Assembly (NCBI RefSeq): GCF_008312935.1
Contig: NZ_VSZO01000079.1
Coordinates: 248,001 to 312,000 of the forward strand
Source: Roseiconus lacunae
GTDB taxonomy: Bacteria; Planctomycetota; Planctomycetia; Pirellulales; Pirellulaceae
Length of the DNA stretch: 64,000 bases
Reading direction: 5' to 3'
Shown here: positions 1 through 8,273 of the stretch, piece by piece
Numbering within the stretch: the stretch's first letter is position 1
Layout of the letters: every line of letters begins with the position of its first letter
Notes under the pieces: model-generated
Databases searched by the model: none
Seen by the model: only the letters and a program-made list of their open reading frames with translations
Told to the model about the DNA's origin: nothing
Translations under genes and position numbers: made by a program

Positions 1-81
1 GACGTCGCTCAAAACCTGATCGATACGGACATCGAGGTGACGTTGGCCGAAGACCGAATGTCAATCGACTTTGGCCGGTAG
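1..81 (+). CDS. 3' end of an unidentified gene (truncated by the window)
   Basis: Frame 1 is open from the first base and closes at a TAG at 79-81, giving a 26-residue C-terminal tail that ends in DRMSIDFGR. The codon choice looks like coding sequence, but the tail carries no motif I recognise. No later gene on this strand starts within 390 bases, and a terminator-like hairpin lies at 289-319. The product cannot be named from this fragment. Confidence 0.45.
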   Translation, partial: DVAQNLIDTDIEVTLAEDRMSIDFGR

Positions 82-477
82 ACGATCGGCGGGTCGACGA
101 TGGGATAACGGAATTAGCGAAGCATCTAGCGGTGCAGGATGCTGGCTTGATCTCGACACGAATGACCATCGGTTGCCCGCCGCTTCGCCCATCGGCGTTA
201 CCAATCCGAATGGGGTTGACCTAGCCGGAGCGGTTTGCTTAGGGTTGCCAAAGGTGTGGTGCATTCCGTTTGATCTCGGAGTGCGATAGGAACGGCGGTC
301 CAATGCTATCCGCCGTTTCTGACTGCAGGTCACGCATGGAACATTGCGTTGCGTCAAGTTGGGACAACTTTGGCGTTTGCGAAATCTACCCCGAAAATGC
401 TGGCCTCCACGCCAATTTGTTGCCGATCACCATGGACGGTGTGCAATCACAATATTGGAACGAAAAAGGCCGCAAGG
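82..477. other. Intergenic region, no gene recognised
   Basis: This 396-base stretch has only short overlapping open frames without ribosome binding sites or protein-like composition. The one structured element seen is the hairpin at 289-319. The remainder probably carries the promoter of the lipoprotein gene starting at 478, but I see no convincing -35/-10 pair. Confidence 0.5.
289..319 (+). terminator. Hairpin, possible terminator
   Basis: The arms AACGGCGG (291-298) and CCGCCGTT (310-317) pair perfectly, and two further pairs (one G-T) extend the stem to 10 bp around an 11-base loop. It is followed only by a short TCT, so intrinsic termination is plausible but not strong. It sits 210 bases after the gene ending at 81. 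Confidence 0.35.
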
Positions 478-1614
478 ATGCCGAATAGAAACCATCTAAA
501 ACAGCAACTCTTGGTCACTGGATGCGCAGCTCTCGTTGCTTGCTCGACGGGATGTCGCAGTGCCATGCCCAAATGGAGCATGTTTGGTTTACGCAAAGCT
601 CCCTCGGCAGAGATGCTTGCCGGAAACGGCCCCACGCATACTTATCCGCCTCCGCCAAGTTCATCGGCGACTCCGATGGCGATCGCTTCGACGGCAGCGG
701 GGACGACTGGGACTGAGATGCCAGCCGGAACGATGGTCGCTCGGGCGACGACGGGCGAGGCTGGTGCGACGCCATCAACCAATCCTGCGGCCTCTCCGTA
801 CGGTTTCGGAGCGAACGGTGGCCCCAACATGGCGGCCGCCCAAGCGAACGGTTTTGCCGTGACCGGCGGGCCGAGTCCGACGGCTTCGGGTGACGCACCG
901 CAATACGCACTCAGTTCCAATGTGACTCCGGGAAAAAATTCTTCTGTTCCTGCGATCCCCGCCGGGTATCAATTCGGAACCAAAGCTACCGCTCCGGCGG
1001 CCAGCTCTACGGCAATGACAACTGGCGGAGCGGTCCCTCCCGATATGGCTGCCGCGGCAGCGAAATCGGGAGGTTACCAGATCCCGTCGTCGTACCCCGC
1101 GCCATCGGCAACGGCATCCGCGTCGCCTTCCGGTGCGAGTGCTTACCAGCTGCCATCAACTGTGACGCCGCCAGCTAGCTCCGGGGCTACCGGTGCATCG
1201 TCGGGCGGTTTTGCACTTCCAGACGACGTGATGGCAAGCGTGCAACAAGCTTCGAGTGCGGCAACCAATTCAAAACCTTTTACGCCAAAGACGACTCCCG
1301 GAATTCCCGCTACCTCGCCAGCAGAGGCGGAAACTGCGGTCTCTGCCTTGGCGATGCCTTCGAGTGCCAATCTGCCTGCGACGAGCGGAACGCCCGCCAC
1401 GACGGTCGGTACCGGAAACAGCAAACCATCATTCTCAACGGCCAGTGCTTCTTTATCATCGGGTAATAACTCACTTTCGCTGCCCATTAACGGGGGCGAA
1501 AGCAGCAGTAGTTCTTCCGGTGGTTATGCTCCGGGAAGCACTGGTGCATCATCAGGGTATCCAGCCACAAGCGGTTACCCGAGTCCAGGCACCAATGGAA
1601 GTTTTTACCGCTAG
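478..1614 (+). CDS. Ser/Ala/Gly/Pro/Thr-rich putative lipoprotein
   Basis: The ATG at 478 gives a 378-residue protein with a lipoprotein-type signal: basic MPNRNHLKQQ, a hydrophobic stretch and two candidate lipobox cysteines (LVAC and STGC) near residues 20-26. An upstream in-frame ATG at 349 would bury this signal, so 478 is preferred. The rest is low complexity, dominated by S, A, G, P and T with repeated SSG and SGYP clusters, and no folded domain is visible. Such a chain is probably an extended, surface-exposed or cell-wall-associated linker protein, but that is inference. It stands alone, followed by about 190 non-coding bases. Confidence 0.75.
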   Translation: MPNRNHLKQQLLVTGCAALVACSTGCRSAMPKWSMFGLRKAPSAEMLAGNGPTHTYPPPPSSSATPMAIASTAAGTTGTEMPAGTMVARATTGEAGATPSTNPAASPYGFGANGGPNMAAAQANGFAVTGGPSPTASGDAPQYALSSNVTPGKNSSVPAIPAGYQFGTKATAPAASSTAMTTGGAVPPDMAAAAAKSGGYQIPSSYPAPSATASASPSGASAYQLPSTVTPPASSGATGASSGGFALPDDVMASVQQASSAATNSKPFTPKTTPGIPATSPAEAETAVSALAMPSSANLPATSGTPATTVGTGNSKPSFSTASASLSSGNNSLSLPINGGESSSSSSGGYAPGSTGASSGYPATSGYPSPGTNGSFYR

Positions 1615-1808
1615 GCCAAGGTACAGTTCACCCAGTCGATCCTAACGTTTAGAGCTTGTCACGTTCTCGCTTTCGCAGTTCGCAAATGAACGGGTTCACC
1701 CGATCAGAAGCCGCGCGGGGCTGGTCACATCGCAAGCACTAAAGGCGGCGTTCATTTCGGCATACGAACTCGTACCGGATGCTTTCTCACGCATCAGGAG
1801 TTCCGCCG

Positions 1809-2237
1809 ATGAATTTGTTGCTTCAACTCGCAACTGCGATGGCTATGTCGGTCTCGCTACAGTCCTCTGTGGTGACGACCGCCATCGATTCGCAATCTAA
1901 AACGCAGGCCAAAGTAGATTTAGTCGAACTGAATCACTTCTTGGATGACCACGGTCGCGAGGTGTTTCGCCAAGTGGTCTTTTACGATTGGTCTGGCAAG
2001 AACCGACAATTCGAAGTCCGGGCATGGCGACTGGTCAAACACTCGTCTCAATTGCCACGCCAACAACATCGTGGCGAAGGCTATATCGTGCGTTGGCAAG
2101 ACAAACATCTCACGCGCGAAGTCATCGCCAGAACGATGCGAGAGACGTTCAGCCAAGACGACCCCGAGCGGATCAATCGCCACATCTTGCCTGAAAACGA
2201 ACGCCGTCCGCTTTGGCCGTCCGGTGAATCACGTTAG
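1809..2237 (+). CDS. Small exported protein of unknown function
   Basis: The start at 1809 follows CAGGAG with 8-base spacing; an in-frame ATG at 1779 has no such site. The 142-residue product begins with MNLLLQLATAMAMSVSLQSS, a signal-peptide-like segment. The mature part is charged (VELNHFLDDHGREVFRQVVFYDW, then RQFEVRAWRLVK and RWQDKHLTREVIA). No family is recognised, although the composition fits a folded periplasmic domain. It converges with the lipoprotein gene ending at 2305, with a hairpin between them. Confidence 0.7.
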   Translation: MNLLLQLATAMAMSVSLQSSVVTTAIDSQSKTQAKVDLVELNHFLDDHGREVFRQVVFYDWSGKNRQFEVRAWRLVKHSSQLPRQQHRGEGYIVRWQDKHLTREVIARTMRETFSQDDPERINRHILPENERRPLWPSGESR

Positions 2238-2273
2238 CGAACGTCGACGATTTGGTTGGTCTTCGTAACCGAA

Positions 2274-2292
2274 GGCCGATGCTTGCTCGGCC
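2274..2292. terminator. Small hairpin between convergent genes
   Basis: GGCCGA (2274-2279) and TCGGCC (2287-2292) form a 6-bp perfect stem with a 7-base loop. It lies between the stop codons of two convergent genes (2237 and 2305) and may serve both strands, but neither side has a clear T-tract. Confidence 0.3.
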
Positions 2293-2304
2293 ACGCTCAA
2301 GCGA

Positions 2305-2817
2305 TTATTTCTTGCCAGTGTTCTGAGTGATACTGGTCCCGTCATCGCCAGCGGCAATGATGATGTTCAACAGTCGCTCGTCCTTGCTCATGCTCGTCAT
2401 CCACATCTTGCCGCCTTGCCGCGTGACGGTTTCCTCTTTCCAGCCAGCTTTGACAGTTGAGGATTGGTAAAACTGGACCACTTCCTCGAATCCTTTTGGG
2501 CTAGTGCCCTGGATGACGAAGCTTCCATCACCCTTATTGGAGTGGGCCATGTTGATTTTGATCGATTGTTCGACCGGGATATCCTGAGGAAAGTCGGTAG
2601 GAATGGACGCGGATTCGCCGACCGCATACTGCATGGCCCCGTCGGCTCCTTCAATTTGAATGTTCATCCCGCCATCGCTGATGTCGACATTCGAATTCTT
2701 GCCATCCTTGGAAAGCTCGGATTCAATCGCGCTTTCGGTCGCCTTTTCCACCATTTTCGAACAGCCCGGAGCGACAATAAGTGCGGTCAAACAAACCAGC
2801 GGAAAGACAATTTTCAT
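2305..2817 (-). CDS. Small lipoprotein of unknown function
   Basis: Starting at 2817 gives 170 residues beginning MKIVFPLVCLTALIVAPGC, a textbook type II signal peptide with lipidation at the Cys of VAPGC. The longer reading frame back to 2925 would bury the signal. The mature domain contains DFPQDIPVE, followed by alternating strands (GDGSFVIQGTSPKG, ERLLNIIIAAGDDGTSI). This pattern, with a helix in FEEVVQFYQSS, looks like a small alpha/beta periplasmic domain, similar in style to short lipoproteins common in planctomycetes. Function unknown. Confidence 0.8.
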   Translation of the reverse strand: MKIVFPLVCLTALIVAPGCSKMVEKATESAIESELSKDGKNSNVDISDGGMNIQIEGADGAMQYAVGESASIPTDFPQDIPVEQSIKINMAHSNKGDGSFVIQGTSPKGFEEVVQFYQSSTVKAGWKEETVTRQGGKMWMTSMSKDERLLNIIIAAGDDGTSITQNTGKK

Positions 2818-3010
2818 TGAGGTGGATCCTGTCGGCAAGGTCGAAGGCAGATGAAGTAGACGCCAGGAAAAACGATTTCTCGGACAAACCTCGGCGCCGC
2901 ACTGCAAAACTGTAATCGGCGTCATTTCCGATGAAAAGGTCCTGCCTACGCTTCAAGTCTCTCAGGGTTAGTGAGCTAGGCGTGTAACTGCTCGGGGCTA
3001 GCGCGCCTTG

Positions 3011-3040
3011 TTACCAGCGTTTACGTTACCAGCGTTTACG
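3011..3040 (+). repeat. 15-bp perfect tandem duplication
   Basis: TTACCAGCGTTTACG occurs twice head to tail with no mismatch, in non-coding DNA. It looks like a recent slippage or repair duplication. Confidence 0.85.
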
Positions 3041-3174
3041 CTTCACGACGGCGAAGAAGATCTGCACCGAATCTGCCCGTCGCAATCGCAATATTGGGAC
3101 AGTCCTGTGTTCGTCCGGGTTGTCGCAACGAAACCACGGTTACATCGAACGGCTAATCCTATAACTGGACACGT

Positions 3175-3206
3175 TTAAACCGCGAAGCAATTAAACCGCG
3201 AAGCAA
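3175..3206 (+). repeat. 16-bp perfect tandem duplication
   Basis: TTAAACCGCGAAGCAA occurs twice head to tail with no mismatch, immediately downstream of the SDR gene, which is on the minus strand. Confidence 0.85.
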
Positions 3207-3227
3207 TTGGGTGTCCTTCCACGCGGA

Positions 3228-4016
3228 TCAGACGATTAAGGATTGACCTCCATCAATCCAGACCGGCGTTCCGGTAATATGGCGACTGCTGTCGCTGAGC
3301 AAAAAGACGGTGAGATCGGCAACTTGATCGGGTGTCCCGTATTCTCCTCCGGTAAGCGGAATCTTTCCTTCAGGATACTCGATGGGAGTCTCGATCTTGT
3401 CCAGGTTGTCACGGTCCGTTTTCTCATGAATCGCCGACTCAATCGCACCGGGACAAATGACATTGACGCGAATCTTCGACGGTGCCAGTTCCAACGCTAG
3501 CATCTTGCCCAACGCATACTGTCCGGCTTTGCTGGACGCATAAGCCGATGCGCCTTCGTTGCTAAATGTACGTGTACCATTGATCGATGACATAATCACG
3601 ATGCTACCTCCACCGGCGGCGCGGAGATGGGGTACGGCAAAGTGTATCGCCATGTACGTACCGGTCAGGTTAATATCGATGGTACTGCGCCATTCATCCG
3701 TTGTCATCTCATCGATCGGAGTCCACGTTCCGTTCGTCCCCGCATTAGCGACAAGTGAATCGAGTTTTCCGAAGTGTTCGACGACCGTCTCCACTGCGGA
3801 CTTCATCTCTGACTCATTGGTTACATCTGCCGTCACCCATATCGCTTCACCGCCGTCACGTTTGATCGATTCGACGACTTGCCGAAGTTCGTTTTCGTCA
3901 CGTGCCAGTACAGCGACCTTTGCGCCACATGCAGCGCACGACTTTGCAATACCCGCGCCGATGCCTTCGCTGCCACCGGTGACTAGAACGACACGATTTG
4001 TCAGAGTTGTGTTCAT
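3228..4016 (-). CDS. Short-chain dehydrogenase/reductase (SDR family)
   Basis: A 262-residue classical SDR, the usual length for the family. Visible motifs are the dinucleotide-binding TGGSEGIG (13-20), NAG (91-93), a conserved Asn in INLTG (116), SS at 143-144, the catalytic YASSK (Tyr159, Lys163) and PGAIES after the active site. The conserved C-terminal segment DQVADLTVFLLSDSS...ITGTPVWIDGG is present. It should catalyse NAD(P)-dependent oxidation or reduction of an alcohol/ketone; the substrate cannot be read from sequence, and FabG-like or sugar dehydrogenase roles are both possible. It is a single gene with long spacers on both sides. Confidence 0.93.
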   Translation of the reverse strand: MNTTLTNRVVLVTGGSEGIGAGIAKSCAACGAKVAVLARDENELRQVVESIKRDGGEAIWVTADVTNESEMKSAVETVVEHFGKLDSLVANAGTNGTWTPIDEMTTDEWRSTIDINLTGTYMAIHFAVPHLRAAGGGSIVIMSSINGTRTFSNEGASAYASSKAGQYALGKMLALELAPSKIRVNVICPGAIESAIHEKTDRDNLDKIETPIEYPEGKIPLTGGEYGTPDQVADLTVFLLSDSSRHITGTPVWIDGGQSLIV

Positions 4017-4408
4017 TGATTTACAGTTAATGAGCTAGACGAAAGACTCGCAATCTACCAACGAATGACGGCCGCTACTGGTAACACGCGCGTAACGACG
4101 TCGAGTTTTAATTCGATCGCAGCTCTGTCCGTTGGCGAATCGGTTTACCGGGTCGGATGTAATCGGGATTCCGTTGATTCCATGTTCCGAGCCGACGAAT
4201 TGATCGCCGGCAGAGAAATCCGCTGACGAATACGGCTCAGAACTTCAAGGTGGTGGGCCCAGGATTCGGAGAATCGCAGTTCAATGTCGCTCAGCTGTTT
4301 TCGTTTAACGAATGAAGAAGCAAGCTGGCATTCCGATTAGGACCCGCTCCTATTACTGACGTTTACAACGGATCACCCGATTACACCCTGTCGAGTTACA
4401 GTGCCGCT
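4017..4408. other. Intergenic region, no gene recognised
   Basis: 392 bases between the start of the SDR gene and the end of the CsbD-like gene, both on the minus strand. Open frames are short and unconvincing. It must contain the SDR promoter, which I could not pinpoint. Confidence 0.5.
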
Positions 4409-4612
4409 TTAGCAGTTGCAGCTCGTTTCAAATTCCTTCACTTGGCGTTCGGCCTCGTCCTTGGCGATTCCATAACGCTCTTGTACACGCCCCACGAGTT
4501 CTTCACGTTGACCATCGATTCGATCTAAGTCGTCATTGGTCAGGTCACCCCATTTTTGTTGAGCTTGACCTTTCACCTGCTTCCACTTTCCTTCGATTTG
4601 ATCCCAGTTCAT
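4409..4612 (-). CDS. CsbD-like small stress protein
   Basis: The start at 4612 is preceded by GGAG with suitable spacing and gives 67 residues. MNWDQIEGKWKQVKGQAQQKWGDLT is the hallmark N-terminus of the CsbD family, followed by DDLDRIDGQREELVGRVQERYGIAKDEAERQV. Family members are short, soluble, glycine/lysine-rich proteins often induced by general stress; their molecular role is unknown. The tail ends in SCNC, an unusual pair of cysteines for this family. Confidence 0.92.
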   Translation of the reverse strand: MNWDQIEGKWKQVKGQAQQKWGDLTNDDLDRIDGQREELVGRVQERYGIAKDEAERQVKEFETSCNC

Positions 4613-5462
4613 TGCTTGTCTCCGGTTTTTGAGTTGTATCAACGGTCAGTCGATCGATCACGTGATCGTGACTGATTGCCAACTCATGGCGATGCATCTC
4701 CCGGGCCAATCCGGTTCGTCGGCCGCAGTGAGCACGAAGACTTCAGAAGGGCTTCAGTAAATGATTCGAAAGAATGTTGGGGCAGCCGCGAGCGATCGGC
4801 CAATGGCAATCGCGACGATGAACGTGGCGCATCTGCTAATTGGTTCATCCGGCCGTCAGTGGGAAGCCGCGAACTAGGCGTTTGCGACCTGTCGGGAGAC
4901 GACAGCGTTGCATCGAAACGCCTCGGCATCGGTATCAATTAGTAATTGCGGAGAAGAATGCGAGAACGCTGCCGTGGTGAGAAACGAGCAGCGGTTGAGC
5001 GGTAAGGAGTCATGCTGTTCGATGATCACCGGTCCGAGGTCGGGCTGAGGGTGTTCCGACAGAAAGCTAGTATTCGAACTTGGTCTAAGTAATCTTCAAC
5101 CTGCCAACTGGGCACCAAGGTTCGCCGCGACTGCCCCACATCGGCGGACCGCCCAGTTGGCTCTTTCTTAATTGGTACGCGTCTAATGTCAGCCGGTCTA
5201 GCAACCAGGGCCGATGTCTCGTTCTGCCATCACGTCAAAGGCAAGGTGACCAAGCGAATCGTGTCCGCCGAAGCGCGCTGGGATTCGAAGAAGTTTTCTC
5301 GATCGGGGAAGTCGTCGCCAACTTGGCTAAATTGACATGGAGTCCTGCGACCAAATCCCTCTTTCCAACCGGGACGATGTTGACTGCTTCACGTCTGGTT
5401 CTAAACGGTCGCTGGACGAAATATCGTGACGGTTTGGAGGGTGCCGTTATCGGGCGCATTGC
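4613..5462. other. 850-base region without a confident gene
   Basis: It contains the long hairpin at 5103-5161 and, on the plus strand, a frame open from 5089 to the TAG at 5464-5466 that reads like protein near its end but lacks an early start codon. Short frames on the minus strand (4684-4938, 5235-5459) have no ribosome binding site or recognisable sequence. The promoter of the CsbD-like gene should lie just above 4612. Confidence 0.5.
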
Positions 5463-5466
5463 CTAG
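5089..5466 (+). pseudogene. Open frame without a start, possible gene remnant
   Basis: Frame 1 is open from 5089 to a TAG at 5464. The last 60 codons read FEEVFSIGEVVANL...LTASRLVLNGRW...GAVIGRIA, which looks more protein-like than the antisense frame. There is no ATG, GTG or TTG with a ribosome binding site upstream of it, and the first part runs through the hairpin arms. It may be a decayed gene fragment or a chance frame. Confidence 0.2.
5103..5161 (+). other. Long stem-loop, about 20 paired bases
   Basis: Outer arms GCCAACTGGGC (5103-5113) and GCCCAGTTGGC (5151-5161) are perfectly complementary over 11 bp. After a 5-base one-sided bulge (5114-5118), inner arms GGTTCGCCG (5119-5127) and CGGCGGACC (5142-5150) pair over 9 bp with one G-U. 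The loop is 14 bases, and TCTTTCTTAATT follows. This is far above chance and could be a strong terminator, a structured RNA or a recombination site. Confidence 0.7.
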
Positions 5467-5762
5467 CCAGCAATTGCGGCGTGCAGTTTTAATGTGGTTG
5501 CCGCCGGTGTCGCGGATGCCGATGCCCGCTCAGAATCATCACCGCTTTGGTCCATCAAGTTGCTGGTGAGGGTCATTTTGAGTGCTGCTGCCTGGGCAGC
5601 ATCCATGGCCAGTCGGCTTTGGACAAACCAGCCAACGTGAGGCGAGAAGTTCTCTTGCCGCAAAACCAGTTGCGATTGACCATCAGGTCCAGACTCGCGT
5701 GCTAGAACGAGACGCGTGCTGTCGTCTTGACCCGGAAAGACATTCAGGATTCGGTTGCTCAT
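5463..5762 (-). CDS. Hypothetical protein, 99 aa
   Basis: This frame encodes MSNRILNVFPGQDDSTRLVLARES followed by QSQLVLRQENFSPHVGWFVQSRLAM and an amphipathic helix DAAQAAALKMTLTSN. The alternating hydrophobic pattern (TRLVLARE, SQLVLRQE) suggests two beta strands, then a helix and a disordered Ser/Ala tail. No family recognised. No good Shine-Dalgarno is visible, so support comes only from composition. A Fur-box-like palindrome lies about 140 bases upstream of the start. Confidence 0.6.
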   Translation of the reverse strand: MSNRILNVFPGQDDSTRLVLARESGPDGQSQLVLRQENFSPHVGWFVQSRLAMDAAQAAALKMTLTSNLMDQSGDDSERASASATPAATTLKLHAAIAG

Positions 5763-6183
5763 CGTGTGCTGCTGAAGGGAACGTTCGCTGCGGAGGACAG
5801 AGCTGGGAAAACAGAACTGCGGTAGGGCAGCCGAAATCGGAGGATTGGTTCGGCGGCAGTGAGGTCGTAGGATCCGGCATCAATTGAATGCAAATGATCA
5901 TGAAAACGATTCTCAATAACGAACAGTCTACCGCATCTAGCCTTGCGGTCAATATTTCACCGGCTTGTAAAGTCTTCTTCCAGCAAAATTGCTTTCTGAC
6001 CAGGCGACGGTCTGCCGCCGATACTGTAAGTCCTGGATTTTCCGGGGGTTAAGTGAAATTCGATCCGTCGTTGGCTGTTTTGGCACGGACCGTGCATTCA
6101 GCCTCGATCACCACGGATGGTCGCGGTTGACCTCCGTCGCCCCAAAGTTCTCTCTAAGGCCGCCATCGGCAAAGGAAGCTGCC
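5763..6183. other. Divergent intergenic region upstream of csrA
   Basis: 421 bases separate the minus-strand hypothetical gene from csrA. Apart from the Fur-box-like site at 5901-5915 I see no gene. Promoters for both flanking genes should be here. Confidence 0.5.
5901..5915. promoter_or_regulatory. Putative Fur-family operator
   Basis: TGAAAACGATTCTCA matches the 7-1-7 Fur palindrome TGATAAT-N-ATTATCA at 12 of 14 positions; read from the other strand it is TGAGAATCGTTTTCA, the form common in Fur boxes. The site lies in AT-rich DNA 140 bases upstream of the gene ending at 5463 and 270 bases upstream of csrA. The regulated gene is not obvious. Confidence 0.45.
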
Positions 6184-6624
6184 ATGCTCGTTCTCTCTCG
6201 TAAAGTCGACCAACGAATTCAAATCGGCGAAGACATCACGATCACGGTTGTTCGTGTGGAAGGAAATCGTGTCCGCATCGGAATTGATGCCCCGCGTGAC
6301 CAACGAATCGTTCGAGGTGAGTTGGAACCGATCGCCGAGACGGTCGAATTCGAACTTAGTGACCGCGAATTCGCATTCGCTCATCCGCAAGATTCGACCG
6401 ATGTCAATAGTTCCACTGCTAAGCGATCGAGTGGACGTCACGAGTCGACATCTAGCAAGCGAGCCGCATCGACTCGCGCTGTCGCTGCGAAGAAGCCTGC
6501 CGGATCGGAGAACGTTGTCGTCTCTGGAAAAGTATCGACCGACGGCAGCAAGGTTCAGCTAAATACAGATGATACGAATCGAGCCCGACGGTCACCTTTG
6601 GCAAGCTTCGTGTCAGCGTCTTAA
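6184..6624 (+). CDS. csrA: Carbon storage regulator CsrA with long C-terminal extension
   Basis: CsrA binds GGA motifs in mRNA leaders and controls translation and stability. The start at 6184 has AGGAA six bases before it; the frame upstream to 5989 is not needed. Residues 1-58 are a complete CsrA domain: MLVLSRK with Leu4 and Arg6, the IGEDITITVV strand, and Arg44 in IVRGEL, all positions important for RNA contact in the family. Residue 45 is Gly where Glu is usual. Residues about 65-146 form a Ser/Lys/Arg/Thr-rich tail ending in ARRSPLASFVSAS, whereas typical CsrA has about 60-75 residues. A clear terminator follows at 6644. Confidence 0.95.
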   Translation: MLVLSRKVDQRIQIGEDITITVVRVEGNRVRIGIDAPRDQRIVRGELEPIAETVEFELSDREFAFAHPQDSTDVNSSTAKRSSGRHESTSSKRAASTRAVAAKKPAGSENVVVSGKVSTDGSKVQLNTDDTNRARRSPLASFVSAS

Positions 6625-6643
6625 TGCGTCACGCCCCATTACG

Positions 6644-6670
6644 CCGCGAAAGGATTCGCGGATTTTTCTT
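6644..6670 (+). terminator. Intrinsic terminator after csrA
   Basis: CCGCGAA (6644-6650) and TTCGCGG (6655-6661) form a 7-bp stem with tetraloop AGGA, followed by ATTTTTCTT. It lies 20 bases past the csrA stop codon, so csrA is probably monocistronic. Confidence 0.85.
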
Positions 6671-6909
6671 CTCTTCATGCTGGCCTTCAATTAAAGCAAT
6701 TTGAGCTTCATCAAAGCTCCCTTATTGTCGCTCGGTATCCACCACAAGCCTCGTCACTGGTTTCTCCGGCTGGACGAATTCGTAAGGCAACTTTCGAATA
6801 AAGGTAAAAGCCTTAATCTCCCGAATCAGGTCGATCAAGCGTGTGTTAAATCAACACCGATATGCATCATCGCAATCGGAGTATTCTTTCACACATTCTG
6901 AGGCTTGGA

Positions 6910-8163
6910 ATGAGAAAAGACTCTCTTCGAAGTGAACGTCAAGCGTTTACCTTGGTGGAGCTATTGGTTGTCATCGCAATCATTGGGATTCTTGTCGGGT
7001 TGTTGCTACCCGCCGTGCAAGCAGCGCGTGAAGCGGCGCGTCGAATGAGCTGCAGCAATAACTTCAAGCAGATTGGCTTGGCGATCCACAACTACCATTC
7101 GACCTACAAGCAACTTCCGATTCACGGGGCAGGCACATACGCTCCGCCTGGACGTGACATATGGGACACAAACCCGGGTCGTGAGACATCTGCAAATCGG
7201 CGTTTATCTTATCTCGTTGGGCTATTGCCATTTGTTGAGCAGCAGGCGATTTGGGACCAGATCTCTCGCCCGCTCGCAATCAATTCTGACGGTACGGAAC
7301 ACTTACCGCCTTGGCCACCGATGGGGCCACACCCTGATCGTGTTCAGTACCCTCCATACGCATCAGAGATTCCGACGTTTCGTTGCCCTAGTGACCCCGG
7401 TCGTGGATTGCCGGCGCTTGGCCGAACCAACTATGCGTGCTGCGTCGGTGACTCGGCCGTCCATTCGCGCGACCCCTATTTGAACATTGACGAAAAAGGT
7501 GACGATGGGACAGTCACGTTTCCCTATTCCGCGGACAACGGCCACGTGACTCAATCCAATGGGTCGCAACGCGGGATGTTCGTAAACTGTCGGGATATGC
7601 GTTTTCGCGATGTGCTCGATGGTCTTTCGAATACGGTGATGGGTGGGGAAATCGCTACCAGCTTGAATGACTTTGATTCACGGACGGTGTTGCCGATCAA
7701 TAACGGGGCGCATGCCGCACCGTCTGAAAAGACCGAATGTCGGCTCGACCCGATGTATGCAGAGCCTTACTTGAACCCAGAACGTCCGCGTTATTGGCTT
7801 CCCGATGGTTTTGACTACAACGTCGCGTGGGGACGTGGCTTCCGGTGGCACGATATGATGCCGCCTTATACACAAATGACGACGGTCCTTTCGCCGAACA
7901 AGTTACTGTGTTCCGATGGCCGCGATCACCGAGATGTTGTGTCGCCTCCGTCCAGTCGTCACCAAGGTGGCGTCCATGTCTTGATGGGTGATGGTGCGGT
8001 GATCTTCATTACCGATTCGATCGAAGCTGGGAACCCGCATTCGCCTCAAGTGTCGCACCGAGCCGGTTCGCCGCTGCCGGGTAGCCCCAGCCCCTACGGG
8101 CTGTGGGGAGCACTCGGCTCACGCGATTCGTCGGAAGTCATCAGCGAATCGTTAAATCAATAA
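6910..8163 (+). CDS. DUF1559 prepilin-like exported protein
   Basis: A 417-residue protein with an N-terminal type IV prepilin segment: [26 protein letters not shown], with the prepilin peptidase cleavage site before Phe and Glu at position 5 of the mature chain. It continues [27 protein letters not shown], the signature of DUF1559 proteins, which are highly expanded in planctomycetes. The C-terminal part has [16 protein letters not shown], the family's conserved end segment. These proteins are presumed pseudopilins or surface fibre subunits. An ATG at 6862 is also in frame, but 6910 follows GAGGCTTGGA and starts directly before the basic leader. A small lipoprotein gene follows. Confidence 0.93.
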   Translation: MRKDSLRSERQAFTLVELLVVIAIIGILVGLLLPAVQAAREAARRMSCSNNFKQIGLAIHNYHSTYKQLPIHGAGTYAPPGRDIWDTNPGRETSANRRLSYLVGLLPFVEQQAIWDQISRPLAINSDGTEHLPPWPPMGPHPDRVQYPPYASEIPTFRCPSDPGRGLPALGRTNYACCVGDSAVHSRDPYLNIDEKGDDGTVTFPYSADNGHVTQSNGSQRGMFVNCRDMRFRDVLDGLSNTVMGGEIATSLNDFDSRTVLPINNGAHAAPSEKTECRLDPMYAEPYLNPERPRYWLPDGFDYNVAWGRGFRWHDMMPPYTQMTTVLSPNKLLCSDGRDHRDVVSPPSSRHQGGVHVLMGDGAVIFITDSIEAGNPHSPQVSHRAGSPLPGSPSPYGLWGALGSRDSSEVISESLNQ

Positions 8164-8273
8164 CAAATCGGTTCCAACTATTGGACGCAACCGTTCATTT
8201 CTTCAAGACGGGCGCCGCGAGTCGGCGCGCGTCTCTTTCTAATTCCATTGTTTCGTTTCACTGGATTCCATTG

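Larger units (their letters stand above)
2818..3227. other. Intergenic region with two exact short tandem duplications
   Basis: No gene is supported here. Two perfect tandem duplications stand out: a 15-bp unit TTACCAGCGTTTACG at 3011-3025 and 3026-3040, and a 16-bp unit TTAAACCGCGAAGCAA at 3175-3190 and 3191-3206. The second ends about 20 bases past the stop of the SDR gene at 3228. The promoter of the lipoprotein gene (start 2817) should lie at the left end. Confidence 0.6.

Noticed and set aside
5103-5161. Integron attC site
   Set aside because: The outer ends (TGCCAAC and GTTGGCT) do not fit RYYYAAC/GTTRRRY, the stem is too perfect for attC, and no integron integrase or cassette array is present.
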